A stretch of DNA of 47,167 nt from NCBI GenBank assembly GCA_903842675.1, contig CAIMMQ010000134.1:1-47167 (forward strand), written 5' to 3'. Both the position numbers and the translations under genes were made by a program. A model generated the notes under the pieces. That model was not told where the DNA came from. It saw only the letters and a program-made list of their open reading frames with translations, and searched no databases. Shown in pieces: positions 17,523 to 26,232 of this stretch. The DNA is from an uncultured Actinomycetes bacterium (GTDB taxonomy: Bacteria > Actinomycetota > Actinomycetes > Nanopelagicales > Nanopelagicaceae). Within the stretch, counting starts at the first letter, position 1; each line of letters begins with the position of its first letter.

Positions 17523-18668
17523 ATGAGATCTGTTGTAGTGGTTGGGGCCGGACTTTCTGGCCTCACCGCTGCGATCTACCTGCAACGCGCCGGATTTAAC
17601 GTAACGGTGTTAGAGGCAAGTGACCGGATGGGCGGACGCCTGGCTCATGACGTGATCGATGGATTCATACTTGATCGTGGGTTTCAGGTTATCAACCCAA
17701 ATTACTCGGAGATCAAAAGGCTTGGCGGGCTTAAGGAAATTTCATTTACCCAGTTTCCTACTGATTTACGTATTTTCCATGGCGAGGAAGAAAAATTATT
17801 TGGTTTAAAGCACCTGACTAAAACCATCGCGGTCGGTTCAATAAAAGAGAAGTTATCCCTACTGAATTTTCTAAGAGGTGCCGGAGATCCCAACGAAACA
17901 TTTGGTGGCGCGGCGAAAAATTTTCCGACGCTTTTCCAACAGATATTAAGGCCATTTCTGCGCGGGGTATTCCTGACAGAACCTGGTGATATTCGCACTG
18001 ATATTGCCCAAGGAATTATGAAAAGTTTTATCTTGGGACGACCAGGATTGCCTTCGAACGGTGTTGGCGAGTTTGCACAAAGCCTTTCGAATGAACTGCG
18101 CGACATTAGATTGCAATCGACTGTCCACGACATTTCGCAAGGGAGCGTTTCGGGCGACTTTGGTTCGGTCCAGGCCGATGCGATTGTTATTGCGACCGAC
18201 CCAACAACAGCGATGCAGATTTTGGAACGTACTTCCATCGCGAAGATTTTGGGCTCAACAACCTGGTATCACGTAACAGGGGAGAAGCAAGAGAACGGTG
18301 AAATGCTTGCGATTGATGCCGATGGGGCGATTGTTAATTCGTTGGTGATATCGGATATCGTAAAAAGTTATGCCCCACCTGGGATGAATTTGATTTCCAC
18401 CACAACTATTTCGCCAATCTCCGAGAGCGAACTGCGAAAAGATTTGGCAAAAATTTGGGGCAGTTCTACTAGGAACTGGGAACTGCTAGCCAAATACGAA
18501 ATCAAGCAGTCACTTCCATTTAGGAAATCGGGCGGTGATTTACGATCTCAATCAAGATATTCTGATGGAATTTTTGTTGCGGGCGATCATATGGATCTGC
18601 CTTCGCAAAATGGCGCGATGCGCTCTGGTAGATCGGCCGCGTTAGAGGTTATTGCGGCGTTTCAATAA
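17523..18668 (+). CDS. FAD-dependent oxidoreductase, amine oxidase/phytoene desaturase-like
   Basis: This 381-residue flavoprotein opens with the Rossmann fingerprint VVVGAGLSGLTAAIYLQRAG, then VLEASDRMGGRL and LDRGFQVINPNY, as in the protoporphyrinogen oxidase/phytoene desaturase/monoamine oxidase superfamily. The C-terminal FAD-contact block FVAGDHMDLPSQNGAMRSGR is present. It follows the MMPL gene by 3 bases and is probably co-transcribed, so it may modify the exported molecule, but that is inference. The 3' end overlaps the convergent TIGR01777 gene by 20 bases. The substrate cannot be assigned. Confidence 0.87.
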   Translation: MRSVVVVGAGLSGLTAAIYLQRAGFNVTVLEASDRMGGRLAHDVIDGFILDRGFQVINPNYSEIKRLGGLKEISFTQFPTDLRIFHGEEEKLFGLKHLTKTIAVGSIKEKLSLLNFLRGAGDPNETFGGAAKNFPTLFQQILRPFLRGVFLTEPGDIRTDIAQGIMKSFILGRPGLPSNGVGEFAQSLSNELRDIRLQSTVHDISQGSVSGDFGSVQADAIVIATDPTTAMQILERTSIAKILGSTTWYHVTGEKQENGEMLAIDADGAIVNSLVISDIVKSYAPPGMNLISTTTISPISESELRKDLAKIWGSSTRNWELLAKYEIKQSLPFRKSGGDLRSQSRYSDGIFVAGDHMDLPSQNGAMRSGRSAALEVIAAFQ

Positions 18669-19554
18669 GCGCAGGAAGCGCTGTTGAAACATGAGGATAA
18701 TCAAATACAAAATTATTTTCGGTCAGCGCAGTTGGTAGAACCTTCTTTGAACCCAAAATTTCTGAGGAGAAGCCACCGAGCGCGATTTTCAAGGCAAAAG
18801 CTGGTGCTGGAAATAGCGCTGGGCGATGGAGCGCTCTAGCAAGCGCAGCGGTGAATTCTTGATTCGTTACAGGATTTGGCGAGGTTAAATTTACTGGTCC
18901 TTCAATCTGAGATTCCATTAGATGGCAGATTGCTCTTACCTGATCGTGCAAAGTTATCCAAGACCACCATTGTTTTCCTGAACCAAGTTTTCCGCCCAAG
19001 CCAAATCGAAATAGTGGCAACATGCGACCGAGTGCGCCACCTGTTGGATCTAGAACAAGTCCAGTACGAATCTTTACAGTGCGAACATCGCCAGCAAGAT
19101 CTGCAGCGCCTTCCCATTCACGGCAAACCGCGGCCAAGAAATCATCGCCGGCACGATCAGTCTCTGATACAGCGCGATTTCCGGTCTCGCCATACCAACC
19201 GATTGCACTTCCAGAAATAAAAACTGCTGGCTTAACTTGCGCAACTGCATTTGCAATCGCTGTGGTTCCGAGCAAGCGAGAATTCAAAATTTGAGCGCGA
19301 TACTTTTTAGTCCAACGGTGGTCACCAACGCCAGTGCCAGCTAGATGTATAACCGCATCAACACCTTCAAGCGCAGCAAGATCTACAGTCCCTGCAGTTG
19401 GATCCCAAAATATTTCATCTCTGGAAACAGTTGGTCGCCTAACCAGTCTTTGAACTGTGTGGCCTTCGTTGCGTAGATGTCCGACGAGTGCAGTTCCGAT
19501 TAATCCGGAGGCGCCAGTTACGGCTACCCGTTGTGGCGGAAGACGATTCGCCAT
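18649..19554 (-). CDS. TIGR01777 family NAD(P)-binding oxidoreductase (SDR39U1-like)
   Basis: This 301-residue extended short-chain dehydrogenase has the N-terminal VAVTGASGLIGTALVGHL fingerprint, then IHLAGTGVGDHRW, FISGSAIGWYG (catalytic Tyr region) and a C-terminal DUF1731-type tail. The family includes E. coli YfcH; its reaction is unknown. It starts 5 bases after the sucB stop, with AGGA inside sucB, so it belongs to the lpd-sucB transcription unit. An orthologue beside lipB/sucB occurs in mycobacteria (Rv2216). Confidence 0.9.
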   Translation of the reverse strand: MANRLPPQRVAVTGASGLIGTALVGHLRNEGHTVQRLVRRPTVSRDEIFWDPTAGTVDLAALEGVDAVIHLAGTGVGDHRWTKKYRAQILNSRLLGTTAIANAVAQVKPAVFISGSAIGWYGETGNRAVSETDRAGDDFLAAVCREWEGAADLAGDVRTVKIRTGLVLDPTGGALGRMLPLFRFGLGGKLGSGKQWWSWITLHDQVRAICHLMESQIEGPVNLTSPNPVTNQEFTAALARALHRPALFPAPAFALKIALGGFSSEILGSKKVLPTALTENNFVFDYPHVSTALPALIETPQ

Positions 19555-19559
19555 GCTAA

Positions 19560-21293
19560 CTAGAGTCCTAAATCAGATTCGAAGCGACCTTCTTCAAGCC
19601 TTGATTTAAGAGTTACAAGGAATCTTGCAGCATCTGCGCCATCAACAATTCGATGATCGTATGAAAGTCCCAGGTAGACCATCGAACGGATCTCAATGGT
19701 TTCACCACCGTCAGTTCCCTTCATGACCATTGGACGTTTTACAACTGCGCCAAGGCCAAGGATTGCTACTTGTGGTTGATTAATAATTGGTGTGTCAAAC
19801 AATGCGCCGCGACTTCCGGTATTTGTGATTGTGAAAGTTCCACCGCCTAGTTCATCAGGTGAAATTTTGTTATCGCGTGTGCGCGCTGCAACATCTGCAA
19901 TTCGTCTGGCAACGCCACCGATATTCAAATCCCCAGCATCCTTAATAACTGGAACAAGTAATCCGCGCTCAGTATCAACGGCAATTCCTAGGTGTTCGGC
20001 GCCGTGATAAGTAATTTGGTCACCTTCGAGCGAGGCATTAAGAACCGGATGTTGCTTTAGGGCTTCACAAACCGCAACCGAGAAGAATGGCAAAAATGAA
20101 AGCTTGGTGCCTTCACGAGCTTCAAAGGATGCCTTAGCGCGATCACGTAATCTGGAAATCTTTGTAACATCCACTTCTACAACTGTTGTTAGCTGTGCGC
20201 TGATTTGAAGTGATTCGACCATACGAGCAGCAATAACTTTACGCAGACGTGTCATGGTGACAGTTGTTCCACGAAGCGGTGAAATTGCAATTGGTGCGCC
20301 AGCCGATTGCGCAGAACTTCCGGTTGAAACTTGAGTCGAAGATTGTGGTTGGGTAATTGGTGCACTCTTTGGAATTGCTGCGAGAACATCTTCTTTACGG
20401 ATGCGGCCACCGATTCCGGTTCCACGAACATTTGCCAGGTTGACACCATTTTCTGAAGCAAATTTGCGCACGATCGGAGTTACATAAGAATCTTCGGACG
20501 CTGCTGGAGTTGAAACAGCGACTGGTGCAGAAGCAACAGGTGCAACAGGGGCTGCTACAACAGGTGCAGCAACTACTGGCGCAACAGGGGCTGCTACAAC
20601 GGGCGCAGCAACTACTGGAGCAACAGGGGATGCTACAACGGGGGCGGCAACTACTGGAGCACCAGCGCCACCAATCATTGCAAGTCTTGCTCCGACCGGA
20701 ACAGTTGAATCAACTGGAACATCGATGGAGACCAAAACTCCAGATGCTGGTGATGGAATTTCAGTATCAACTTTGTCGGTGGAAACTTCGAGGAGGGCTT
20801 CATCTACGGTGACGTTATCGCCAACTTGCTTCAACCATCGTGTAACAGTTCCCTCGGTTACCGACTCGCCAAGTGCTGGCATCGTGACGATGGTTCCGCT
20901 TCCGGCTGGTGAAACTGGTGCAACTGGTGCGGCGGCAACTGCTGCAACAGGGGCTGCTACAACAGGCGCAGCAACTACTGGCGCAACTGGAGCCGCGACA
21001 GGTGCTTCAACTTTTTGTGCGACCGGTGCGGCCGGGGCAGCAGGTGCTGCTGAACCAGAATCTGCAATGATTGCAAGTTCGGCTCCGACTGCAACTGTTT
21101 GATCAACGGCAACAACAATCTTTTGTAGAACACCTGCAACAGGGGATGGGATTTCAGTATCAACTTTGTCGGTAGAAACTTCTAGGAGAGGCTCATCAAT
21201 TGCAACGCTATCGCCCTCTGCTTTTAGCCAGCGCGTAACTGTTCCTTCGGTGACACTCTCGCCAAGTGCTGGCATAGTTACTGAAAAAGTCAT
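19560..21293 (-). CDS. sucB: Dihydrolipoamide acyltransferase E2 (2-oxoglutarate dehydrogenase type), two lipoyl domains
   Basis: This is the E2 core of a 2-oxo acid dehydrogenase complex, most likely the succinyltransferase of 2-oxoglutarate dehydrogenase in the TCA cycle. The 577 residues comprise two near-identical lipoyl domains with lipoylated Lys43 and Lys174 (each [12 protein letters not shown]), Ala/Pro/Val linkers (about 80-134 and 210-262), a peripheral subunit-binding domain (about 270-306, [13 protein letters not shown]) and the catalytic domain ending with the active-site [18 protein letters not shown] precedes the ATG. It lies 15 bases downstream of lpd. The linkers carry 39-bp DNA repeats. 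Actinobacterial E2s of this type can serve both the pyruvate and 2-oxoglutarate complexes. Confidence 0.93.
   Translation of the reverse strand: MTFSVTMPALGESVTEGTVTRWLKAEGDSVAIDEPLLEVSTDKVDTEIPSPVAGVLQKIVVAVDQTVAVGAELAIIADSGSAAPAAPAAPVAQKVEAPVAAPVAPVVAAPVVAAPVAAVAAAPVAPVSPAGSGTIVTMPALGESVTEGTVTRWLKQVGDNVTVDEALLEVSTDKVDTEIPSPASGVLVSIDVPVDSTVPVGARLAMIGGAGAPVVAAPVVASPVAPVVAAPVVAAPVAPVVAAPVVAAPVAPVASAPVAVSTPAASEDSYVTPIVRKFASENGVNLANVRGTGIGGRIRKEDVLAAIPKSAPITQPQSSTQVSTGSSAQSAGAPIAISPLRGTTVTMTRLRKVIAARMVESLQISAQLTTVVEVDVTKISRLRDRAKASFEAREGTKLSFLPFFSVAVCEALKQHPVLNASLEGDQITYHGAEHLGIAVDTERGLLVPVIKDAGDLNIGGVARRIADVAARTRDNKISPDELGGGTFTITNTGSRGALFDTPIINQPQVAILGLGAVVKRPMVMKGTDGGETIEIRSMVYLGLSYDHRIVDGADAARFLVTLKSRLEEGRFESDLGL
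20542..20658 (-). repeat. Three tandem 39-bp repeats in the second sucB linker
   Basis: Units are 20542-20580, 20581-20619 and 20620-20658. Each encodes 13 residues of Ala/Pro/Val flexible linker. They differ from each other at only a few positions. Confidence 0.9.
20944..20982 (-). repeat. Fourth copy of the 39-bp sucB repeat, in the first linker
   Basis: This unit differs from the copy at 20542-20580 at a single base although it lies in the other interdomain linker, about 285 bases from the tandem array. Confidence 0.9.
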
Positions 21294-21308
21294 TTAGAGA
21301 ACCTTCCG

Positions 21309-22676
21309 TTACCCGTGTGCATGAAGTGGTTTACCTGCAAGTGCTAGATGTGCTTCGCCAACCGCCTCAGAGAGAGTTGGATGGGCGTGAATCAAAGCAG
21401 CAACATCAGATGCCTCTGCTTCCCAGTTAAAAATTAATTGTGCTTCAGCTAGTAATTCACCGACGCGAGCACCAACCATATGGATACCAAGAACGGGGCC
21501 ATTTTTCGCAGCCACCAATTTTACCGATCCAGCGGTCTTCAAAATTTGGGCCTTTCCATTTCCGGCGAGGTCATAATTTAATTCAACCACATCGTGGCCA
21601 CGTTCCTTGGCTTGAGCGGTGGTTAAACCGACGGATGCGACTTCTGGCTCGGAATATGTGACGCGTGGGACGCCATCGTAATTAATTGCCCGTGGGTTTA
21701 GCCCACCAATCTCTTCGGCAACCAAAATTCCTTCAGCAAAGCCAACATGTGCAAGTTGAAGAGTAGGAATTAGATCTCCAACAGCCCAGATACCTGGGAC
21801 GTTAGTGCGGCATTTATTATCGACGATTAAGTAGCCGCGATCCATGGTCAATCCTTGTTCTTCGTAACCAAGATTTGCTGAGACTGGTCCTCGGCCAACT
21901 GCTACGAGAAGTACTTCTGCAGTAAAGACTTTTCCATCCTCGAGAGTGACGGTAACGCCATTTTGCGCGGTTGTGGCCGATGCGAATTTCACGCCAAGTT
22001 CAAAGTTAATTCCACGTTTGCGGTAAGCACGTTCAAGTTGCTTGCTTGATGATTCATCTTCCAAGGCAACCAAATGTGGCAAGCCTTCAATGATCGTTAC
22101 GTCCGAGCCGAATGATTTCCAGACCGAGGCAAATTCACAACCGATAACCCCGCCGCCAAGAACTATCACACTGGCCGGAACGCGCTCCATCTTTATCGCA
22201 TGTTCGCTCGTGATTATTTGCTGGCCATCAATGTTTAAGCCGGGAAGGGTCTTTGGGTAAGAGCCGGTGGCAAGGACGATGTTCTTTCCGGTGTACTGCG
22301 TGCCATTAACTTCAACAATATTTTTGCCAACCAATTTTCCGTGGCCTTCGATGTAAGTAACGTTACGAGATTTAACTAAACCTTGCAGGCCCTTATGAAG
22401 TTTTGAAACAACGCCATCTTTGTAAGCATTTACTGCCAGCATGTCGATTGATATGAATTCTGCGTTGACTCCGAACTCACCAGCGTGTCGTGTGTTGTCA
22501 GCAACCTCACCGGCGTGAAGAAGTGCTTTTGTCGGAATACAACCTCTGTGTAAACAAGTTCCGCCAAGTTTGTCTTCTTCGATGAGCGCTACGCTCAAAC
22601 CGAGTTGTGCGCTTCGAAGGGCACAGGCATAACCACCACTGCCACCGCCAAGGATTACGACATCAAATTGCGACAC
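21309..22676 (-). CDS. lpd: Dihydrolipoamide dehydrogenase E3
   Basis: This flavoenzyme reoxidises dihydrolipoyl groups of the 2-oxo acid dehydrogenase and glycine cleavage complexes with NAD+. The 455-residue sequence has the FAD motif VVILGGGSGGYACALR, the redox disulfide GGTCLHRGCIPTKALLH, the NAD motif VIVLGGGVIGCEFASVW, AVGDLIPTLQLAHVGFAEG and the C-terminal HAHPTLSEA with the catalytic His-Glu. The start is GTG at 22676, with AAGGAG four bases upstream. It precedes sucB in one operon. Confidence 0.96.
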   Translation of the reverse strand: MSQFDVVILGGGSGGYACALRSAQLGLSVALIEEDKLGGTCLHRGCIPTKALLHAGEVADNTRHAGEFGVNAEFISIDMLAVNAYKDGVVSKLHKGLQGLVKSRNVTYIEGHGKLVGKNIVEVNGTQYTGKNIVLATGSYPKTLPGLNIDGQQIITSEHAIKMERVPASVIVLGGGVIGCEFASVWKSFGSDVTIIEGLPHLVALEDESSSKQLERAYRKRGINFELGVKFASATTAQNGVTVTLEDGKVFTAEVLLVAVGRGPVSANLGYEEQGLTMDRGYLIVDNKCRTNVPGIWAVGDLIPTLQLAHVGFAEGILVAEEIGGLNPRAINYDGVPRVTYSEPEVASVGLTTAQAKERGHDVVELNYDLAGNGKAQILKTAGSVKLVAAKNGPVLGIHMVGARVGELLAEAQLIFNWEAEASDVAALIHAHPTLSEAVGEAHLALAGKPLHAHG

Positions 22677-22758
22677 TTTTCTCCTTCAAATAGAAGTTGC
22701 TATTCCCTAATCTTGCCACGATTTAGCCGTAGCGCTAACTTGGTTCTCCTCGGAAGAG

Positions 22759-24255
22759 CTACTTGGTGCGATATTTATGTGATGCGTACAACTCAACTAG
22801 CGTAACCAGCGAACGTAATGCGACCCCAGTTCCGCCAACCGGGGTGTAGCCATGGGCCGCCCCTTCGTTGTAAGAAGGCCCGGCGATATCAAGATGCAGC
22901 CAAGGAGTATTTGGGTTCACAAATTCTTTCAGGAATAAGCCGGCAACCAACATGCCACCCATGCGATCACCAATATTTGCCATATCTGCAATAGGTGAAT
23001 CAAGTGAAGCTCGAAGTTCAACCGGAAGTGGCATCGGCCAAAATTGTTCACCGGCTAGATTCGCTGCGGTTAAAAATTCGCCAGAAAACACTTCGTTATT
23101 TGTCATGACTGCACTCGTACGTGTGCCAAGCGCTACAACTTGAGCACCGGTCAAAGTCGCAACATCGATAATTCCATCGAGACCACCAGCCGCATCTCCG
23201 ACTTCAGCTGCACGCATAAGTCCATCGGCTAAAACGAGGCGACCTTCAGCATCTGGATTTAACACTTCAATAGTTTTACCACCATAAATTGTGATTACAT
23301 CACTTGGCCGAGTTGCGTTATCGCTAACCATATTCTCGGCAAGTGGCGCCCAGGCATCTACCGCAACGGGGAGTTTTAATTCAGCGATGGCAAAGACAGC
23401 CGCTATAACTGCAGCAGCACCGCTCATATCACTTTTCATGGCTTCCATACCTTTGGCCGGCTTTAGAGCAAGTCCGCCAGAATCAAAAGTAATTCCCTTG
23501 CCAACAAAAGCCAATCGTTTCTTTGCTTTTGCTGGGGTGTAGGAAACTCTTAGCAACCTTGGTGGATTCGCCGAACCTTGACCAACCGCAGTTATGCCGC
23601 CATAACCTTTAGCCTTTAAGACCGACTCGTTAAGAATTTCAACCTTAAGCCCCAAGGTGGTTGCAATCTTCTTCATGCGCTGTGAGAAAGAGTCAGGCGT
23701 TAGGTGACTAGGAGGGGTATTGATTAGATCACGGACTAAGTAGATATTTTTCGCAAGAACTTCAGATCGCTTTACGACAGCTTTCGCATCGGCTTCGGCG
23801 GCAAACTTAGTTAACACCAACGCTTCATTAAGCGGGTCCTTATTATCTTTTTTAGAGCTCTCTCTAAATTCGTTAAATGCATAGGCGCCAAAACTCGCAC
23901 CTTGTGCGATTGCAGCAATGTCGACGCTTGATGCGTTTGGAAGTGCGAAAGTTGCCTTCTCTTGGCCTGCTAGTGCACGTGCGGCAGCGCCGGCGGCGCG
24001 GCGAAGTACTTCATGGGGATACTTCTTTTGCGCATCTCCCAAACCAGTCAGGTAGATAGTGCGTGGGGAACCAAATGATATTTTTGTAATTTCATCAAAA
24101 TTTCCAGTTGGGCCTAGATCAGCGAGCAACGCAAGAAGTTTCTTAGTATCAATTTGCGCATCGCCCGCTTCGATTACCAAGCCGGTTGCGCTCTTCGCTA
24201 ACCCAACTACAAGAATATCTGTGGATATTTCTTTGGTTAACTTAATTGATTTCAT
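22759..24255 (-). CDS. pepA: Leucyl aminopeptidase (M17)
   Basis: This cytosolic dimetal aminopeptidase removes N-terminal residues from peptides. The 498-residue sequence has the metal/active-site blocks FVGKGITFDSGGL (Lys and Asp ligands), SDMSGAAAVIAA and NPDAEGRLVLADG. The last is the M17 signature usually written NTDAEGRL, here with Pro in place of Thr; the Asp and Glu ligands and Arg are kept. AAGGAG precedes the ATG. It is divergent from gcvT and on the same strand as lpd. A leucine aminopeptidase gene (pepB, Rv2213) lies close to sucB in M. tuberculosis. Confidence 0.95.
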   Translation of the reverse strand: MKSIKLTKEISTDILVVGLAKSATGLVIEAGDAQIDTKKLLALLADLGPTGNFDEITKISFGSPRTIYLTGLGDAQKKYPHEVLRRAAGAAARALAGQEKATFALPNASSVDIAAIAQGASFGAYAFNEFRESSKKDNKDPLNEALVLTKFAAEADAKAVVKRSEVLAKNIYLVRDLINTPPSHLTPDSFSQRMKKIATTLGLKVEILNESVLKAKGYGGITAVGQGSANPPRLLRVSYTPAKAKKRLAFVGKGITFDSGGLALKPAKGMEAMKSDMSGAAAVIAAVFAIAELKLPVAVDAWAPLAENMVSDNATRPSDVITIYGGKTIEVLNPDAEGRLVLADGLMRAAEVGDAAGGLDGIIDVATLTGAQVVALGTRTSAVMTNNEVFSGEFLTAANLAGEQFWPMPLPVELRASLDSPIADMANIGDRMGGMLVAGLFLKEFVNPNTPWLHLDIAGPSYNEGAAHGYTPVGGTGVALRSLVTLVELYASHKYRTK

Positions 24256-24285
24256 TCGTACTCCTTTTGATGATGCTGGGCAATA

Positions 24286-24314
24286 CTGGCTAATTCTGGC
24301 TAATTCTGATTAGG
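24286..24314. repeat. 10-bp direct repeats between pepA and gcvT
   Basis: CTGGCTAATT occurs twice in tandem (24286-24305), followed by the imperfect CTGATTAGG (24306-24314). One-turn spacing between divergent genes could be an operator, or slippage. Confidence 0.6.
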
Positions 24315-24345
24315 CGCGTGAAGGAAGTTTAATGGGATTAGGCGA

Positions 24346-24351
24346 TATGTT
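24346..24351 (+). promoter_or_regulatory. Candidate -10 (TATGTT), leaderless gcvT
   Basis: TATGTT ends 6 bases before the gcvT ATG at 24358. No Shine-Dalgarno sequence lies between them. Confidence 0.55.
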
Positions 24352-24357
24352 TGCGCC

Positions 24358-25473
24358 ATGAAGTCTCCACTTTATGACTGGCATGCGCAGGCCGAAGCGA
24401 AACTTGCCGATTTTGGTGGTTGGGATATGCCAATCGAATACCCCAAGGGCGTTGCGGGATTTTCTGGTGGGACCTTGGCTGAACACGCAGCCGTCCGCGA
24501 GCGGGTGGGAATCTTTGACGTTTCACATCTCGGCAAGATTTCAGTGACTGGCGCTGGGGCAAAGAAATTTGTAAACGAGATGGTGACAAACGACCTTTCT
24601 AAAATTGAGGCTGGCAGCGCGCAATACAACCTTTTCTGCAATGAAGCAGGCGGCGTGATTGATGATCTAATTGTTTACGAATTTAGCGAAAGTGATCTAT
24701 TCCTAATCCCAAATGCGGCAAACTGTTCGGAAGTTGCTCGCGTGCTAACAGAGCATGCACCACCTGGAGTGGATGTAAGGAATGCGCACCAAGAATTTGG
24801 CGTACTGGCCCTCCAAGGCCCACTTGCCGGAAAAGTGATTGCTGCCCTTGGTTTAGAACTTGATTTGGACTACATGGAATTTACAAAAGTTGCACTTCCA
24901 AAACACAGCGACCTAGGCGAGATAATTATTTGCCGCACGGGCTACACCGGGGAATTTGGCTATGAACTACTTCCTTCCTGGGGCAATGCCCTTAAAGTTT
25001 GGGAGTTACTCGTAATAGAAATTTCTAAATTAGATGGTCGCGTATGTGGACTTGGAGCGCGAGATACCTTGCGAACCGAAATGGGATACCCACTCCATGG
25101 CCACGAACTCTCATTGGATATTTCGCCAGTGCAAGCCAGCGCGAATTGGGCAGTTGCTCTCACGAAAGATAAATTCATGGGAAAGCAAGCTCTCGTTCAA
25201 GAGAAAGCAGATGGGCCAAAAAGAGTTTTACGTGCCATCAAATGCAGTGACCGCGGAATCCCGCGGGCCGGGATGAGCGTCTTGGATGCAACTGGCGCGC
25301 AAATCGGAGTTGTTACAAGTGGAACATTTTCACCGACGTTAAAAATTGGAATCGCGCTTGCCTTGGTAAAACCAGAATTTAAGGTGGGATCAGAAGTTCA
25401 GATTGATATTCGGGGGCGAATCAGTTCTGGGCATATTGAAAAACTACCGTTCGTTGCCTCCCACGTCAGGTAA
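24358..25473 (+). CDS. gcvT: Aminomethyltransferase (glycine cleavage T protein)
   Basis: GcvT transfers the aminomethyl carbon from lipoylated GcvH to tetrahydrofolate, releasing ammonia. The 371-residue protein starts MKSPLYDWHAQAEAKLADFGGWDMP, with the folate-site blocks FDVSHLGKI, CRTGYTGEFGYELL (with the YTGExGYE motif) and GLGARDTLRTEMGYPLHGHEL. The ATG at 24358 is supported by the leaderless -10. Other glycine cleavage genes are not in the window; it shares lipoate dependence with the neighbouring sucB and lpd. It is convergent with btuD. Confidence 0.95.
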   Translation: MKSPLYDWHAQAEAKLADFGGWDMPIEYPKGVAGFSGGTLAEHAAVRERVGIFDVSHLGKISVTGAGAKKFVNEMVTNDLSKIEAGSAQYNLFCNEAGGVIDDLIVYEFSESDLFLIPNAANCSEVARVLTEHAPPGVDVRNAHQEFGVLALQGPLAGKVIAALGLELDLDYMEFTKVALPKHSDLGEIIICRTGYTGEFGYELLPSWGNALKVWELLVIEISKLDGRVCGLGARDTLRTEMGYPLHGHELSLDISPVQASANWAVALTKDKFMGKQALVQEKADGPKRVLRAIKCSDRGIPRAGMSVLDATGAQIGVVTSGTFSPTLKIGIALALVKPEFKVGSEVQIDIRGRISSGHIEKLPFVASHVR

Positions 25474-25485
25474 GGCTTTTTAAAA

Positions 25486-26232
25486 CTACTTATTCGGCAG
25501 AATAACCGAACGTCCAGAATCCAAAGTGAAAACATTAATTCGATTTTCAAATGCTTCTTTGAGTTGATCTGAATGGACGACCACATCCGATGCGCCACTG
25601 AGCAAAATTCGACCCTCTTTCATCACAACGATTTGATCGGCATACATCGCAGCCAATGTTATGTCGTGCATGGTAGAAATTATCGTGACTTCGCGCTCTT
25701 TGAGAATTTCAATCTTATTTAATACCGCAATCTGATGGTGTAGATCTAGCGCACTTGTGGGTTCATCTAACAGGATTAGTTCTGGTTGCTGGACTAGAGC
25801 TCGAGCGATCAAAGCACGCTGCATTTCGCCACCCGATAATCGAGTTATAAATTGGTTTTGCATTCCATACAGGCCAGTTAGTTTTAACGTGTCAACAACA
25901 AGTGCTCTGCTTTCTTTGCTTTCAGTACCCCAGCCATCGCGCTTGGCACGTCCGAGCATTACATATTCGGTGACGCTCATTCCAACCGGAATTTGTGGGT
26001 GCTGTGGAACGAAGGCCACATTCCTATCGTGATTGTTAAATACTTCAACGCCGTCATCCTTAAGTGAGCCCGCATAAGACTGCGAGCCCAAAATAGATTT
26101 AAGTAACGTAGTTTTGCCGGCGCCATTTGGGCCAACGAAACAGGTCCAGTTATTGGCAGCGATTGTCAGGTTTAGATCCTTAAGTATTTCAGTGGCGCCG
26201 ATTCGAACCGTAAGGTCTTGGATTTCTATCAT
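25486..26232 (-). CDS. btuD: ABC transporter ATP-binding protein, B12/iron-siderophore type (BtuD-like)
   Basis: This 248-residue ATPase powers the importer encoded upstream. Walker A is VGPNGAGKTTLLKS (about residue 35), the signature is LSGGEMQRALIARALVQQ, Walker B is LILLDEPTSALDLHHQ, and a switch His lies in ISTMHD. Its ATG overlaps the permease stop (ATGA), so the subunits are translationally coupled. FecE/HmuV/BtuD-type ATPases look alike; the cobalamin riboswitch in front of the operon decides for vitamin B12. Confidence 0.93.
   Translation of the reverse strand: MIEIQDLTVRIGATEILKDLNLTIAANNWTCFVGPNGAGKTTLLKSILGSQSYAGSLKDDGVEVFNNHDRNVAFVPQHPQIPVGMSVTEYVMLGRAKRDGWGTESKESRALVVDTLKLTGLYGMQNQFITRLSGGEMQRALIARALVQQPELILLDEPTSALDLHHQIAVLNKIEILKEREVTIISTMHDITLAAMYADQIVVMKEGRILLSGASDVVVHSDQLKEAFENRINVFTLDSGRSVILPNK

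Noticed and set aside
17702-18238. 178-codon minus-strand open frame
   Set aside because: It is antisense to the FAD oxidoreductase with its Rossmann fingerprint; no protein-family features.
20510-21102. Plus-strand open frames of 100 and 125 codons antisense to sucB
   Set aside because: Their Gln/Leu- and Ala/Thr-rich sequences are the mirror of the Ala/Pro/Val linker repeats. They have no Shine-Dalgarno sequence or domain and lie inside a clear gene.
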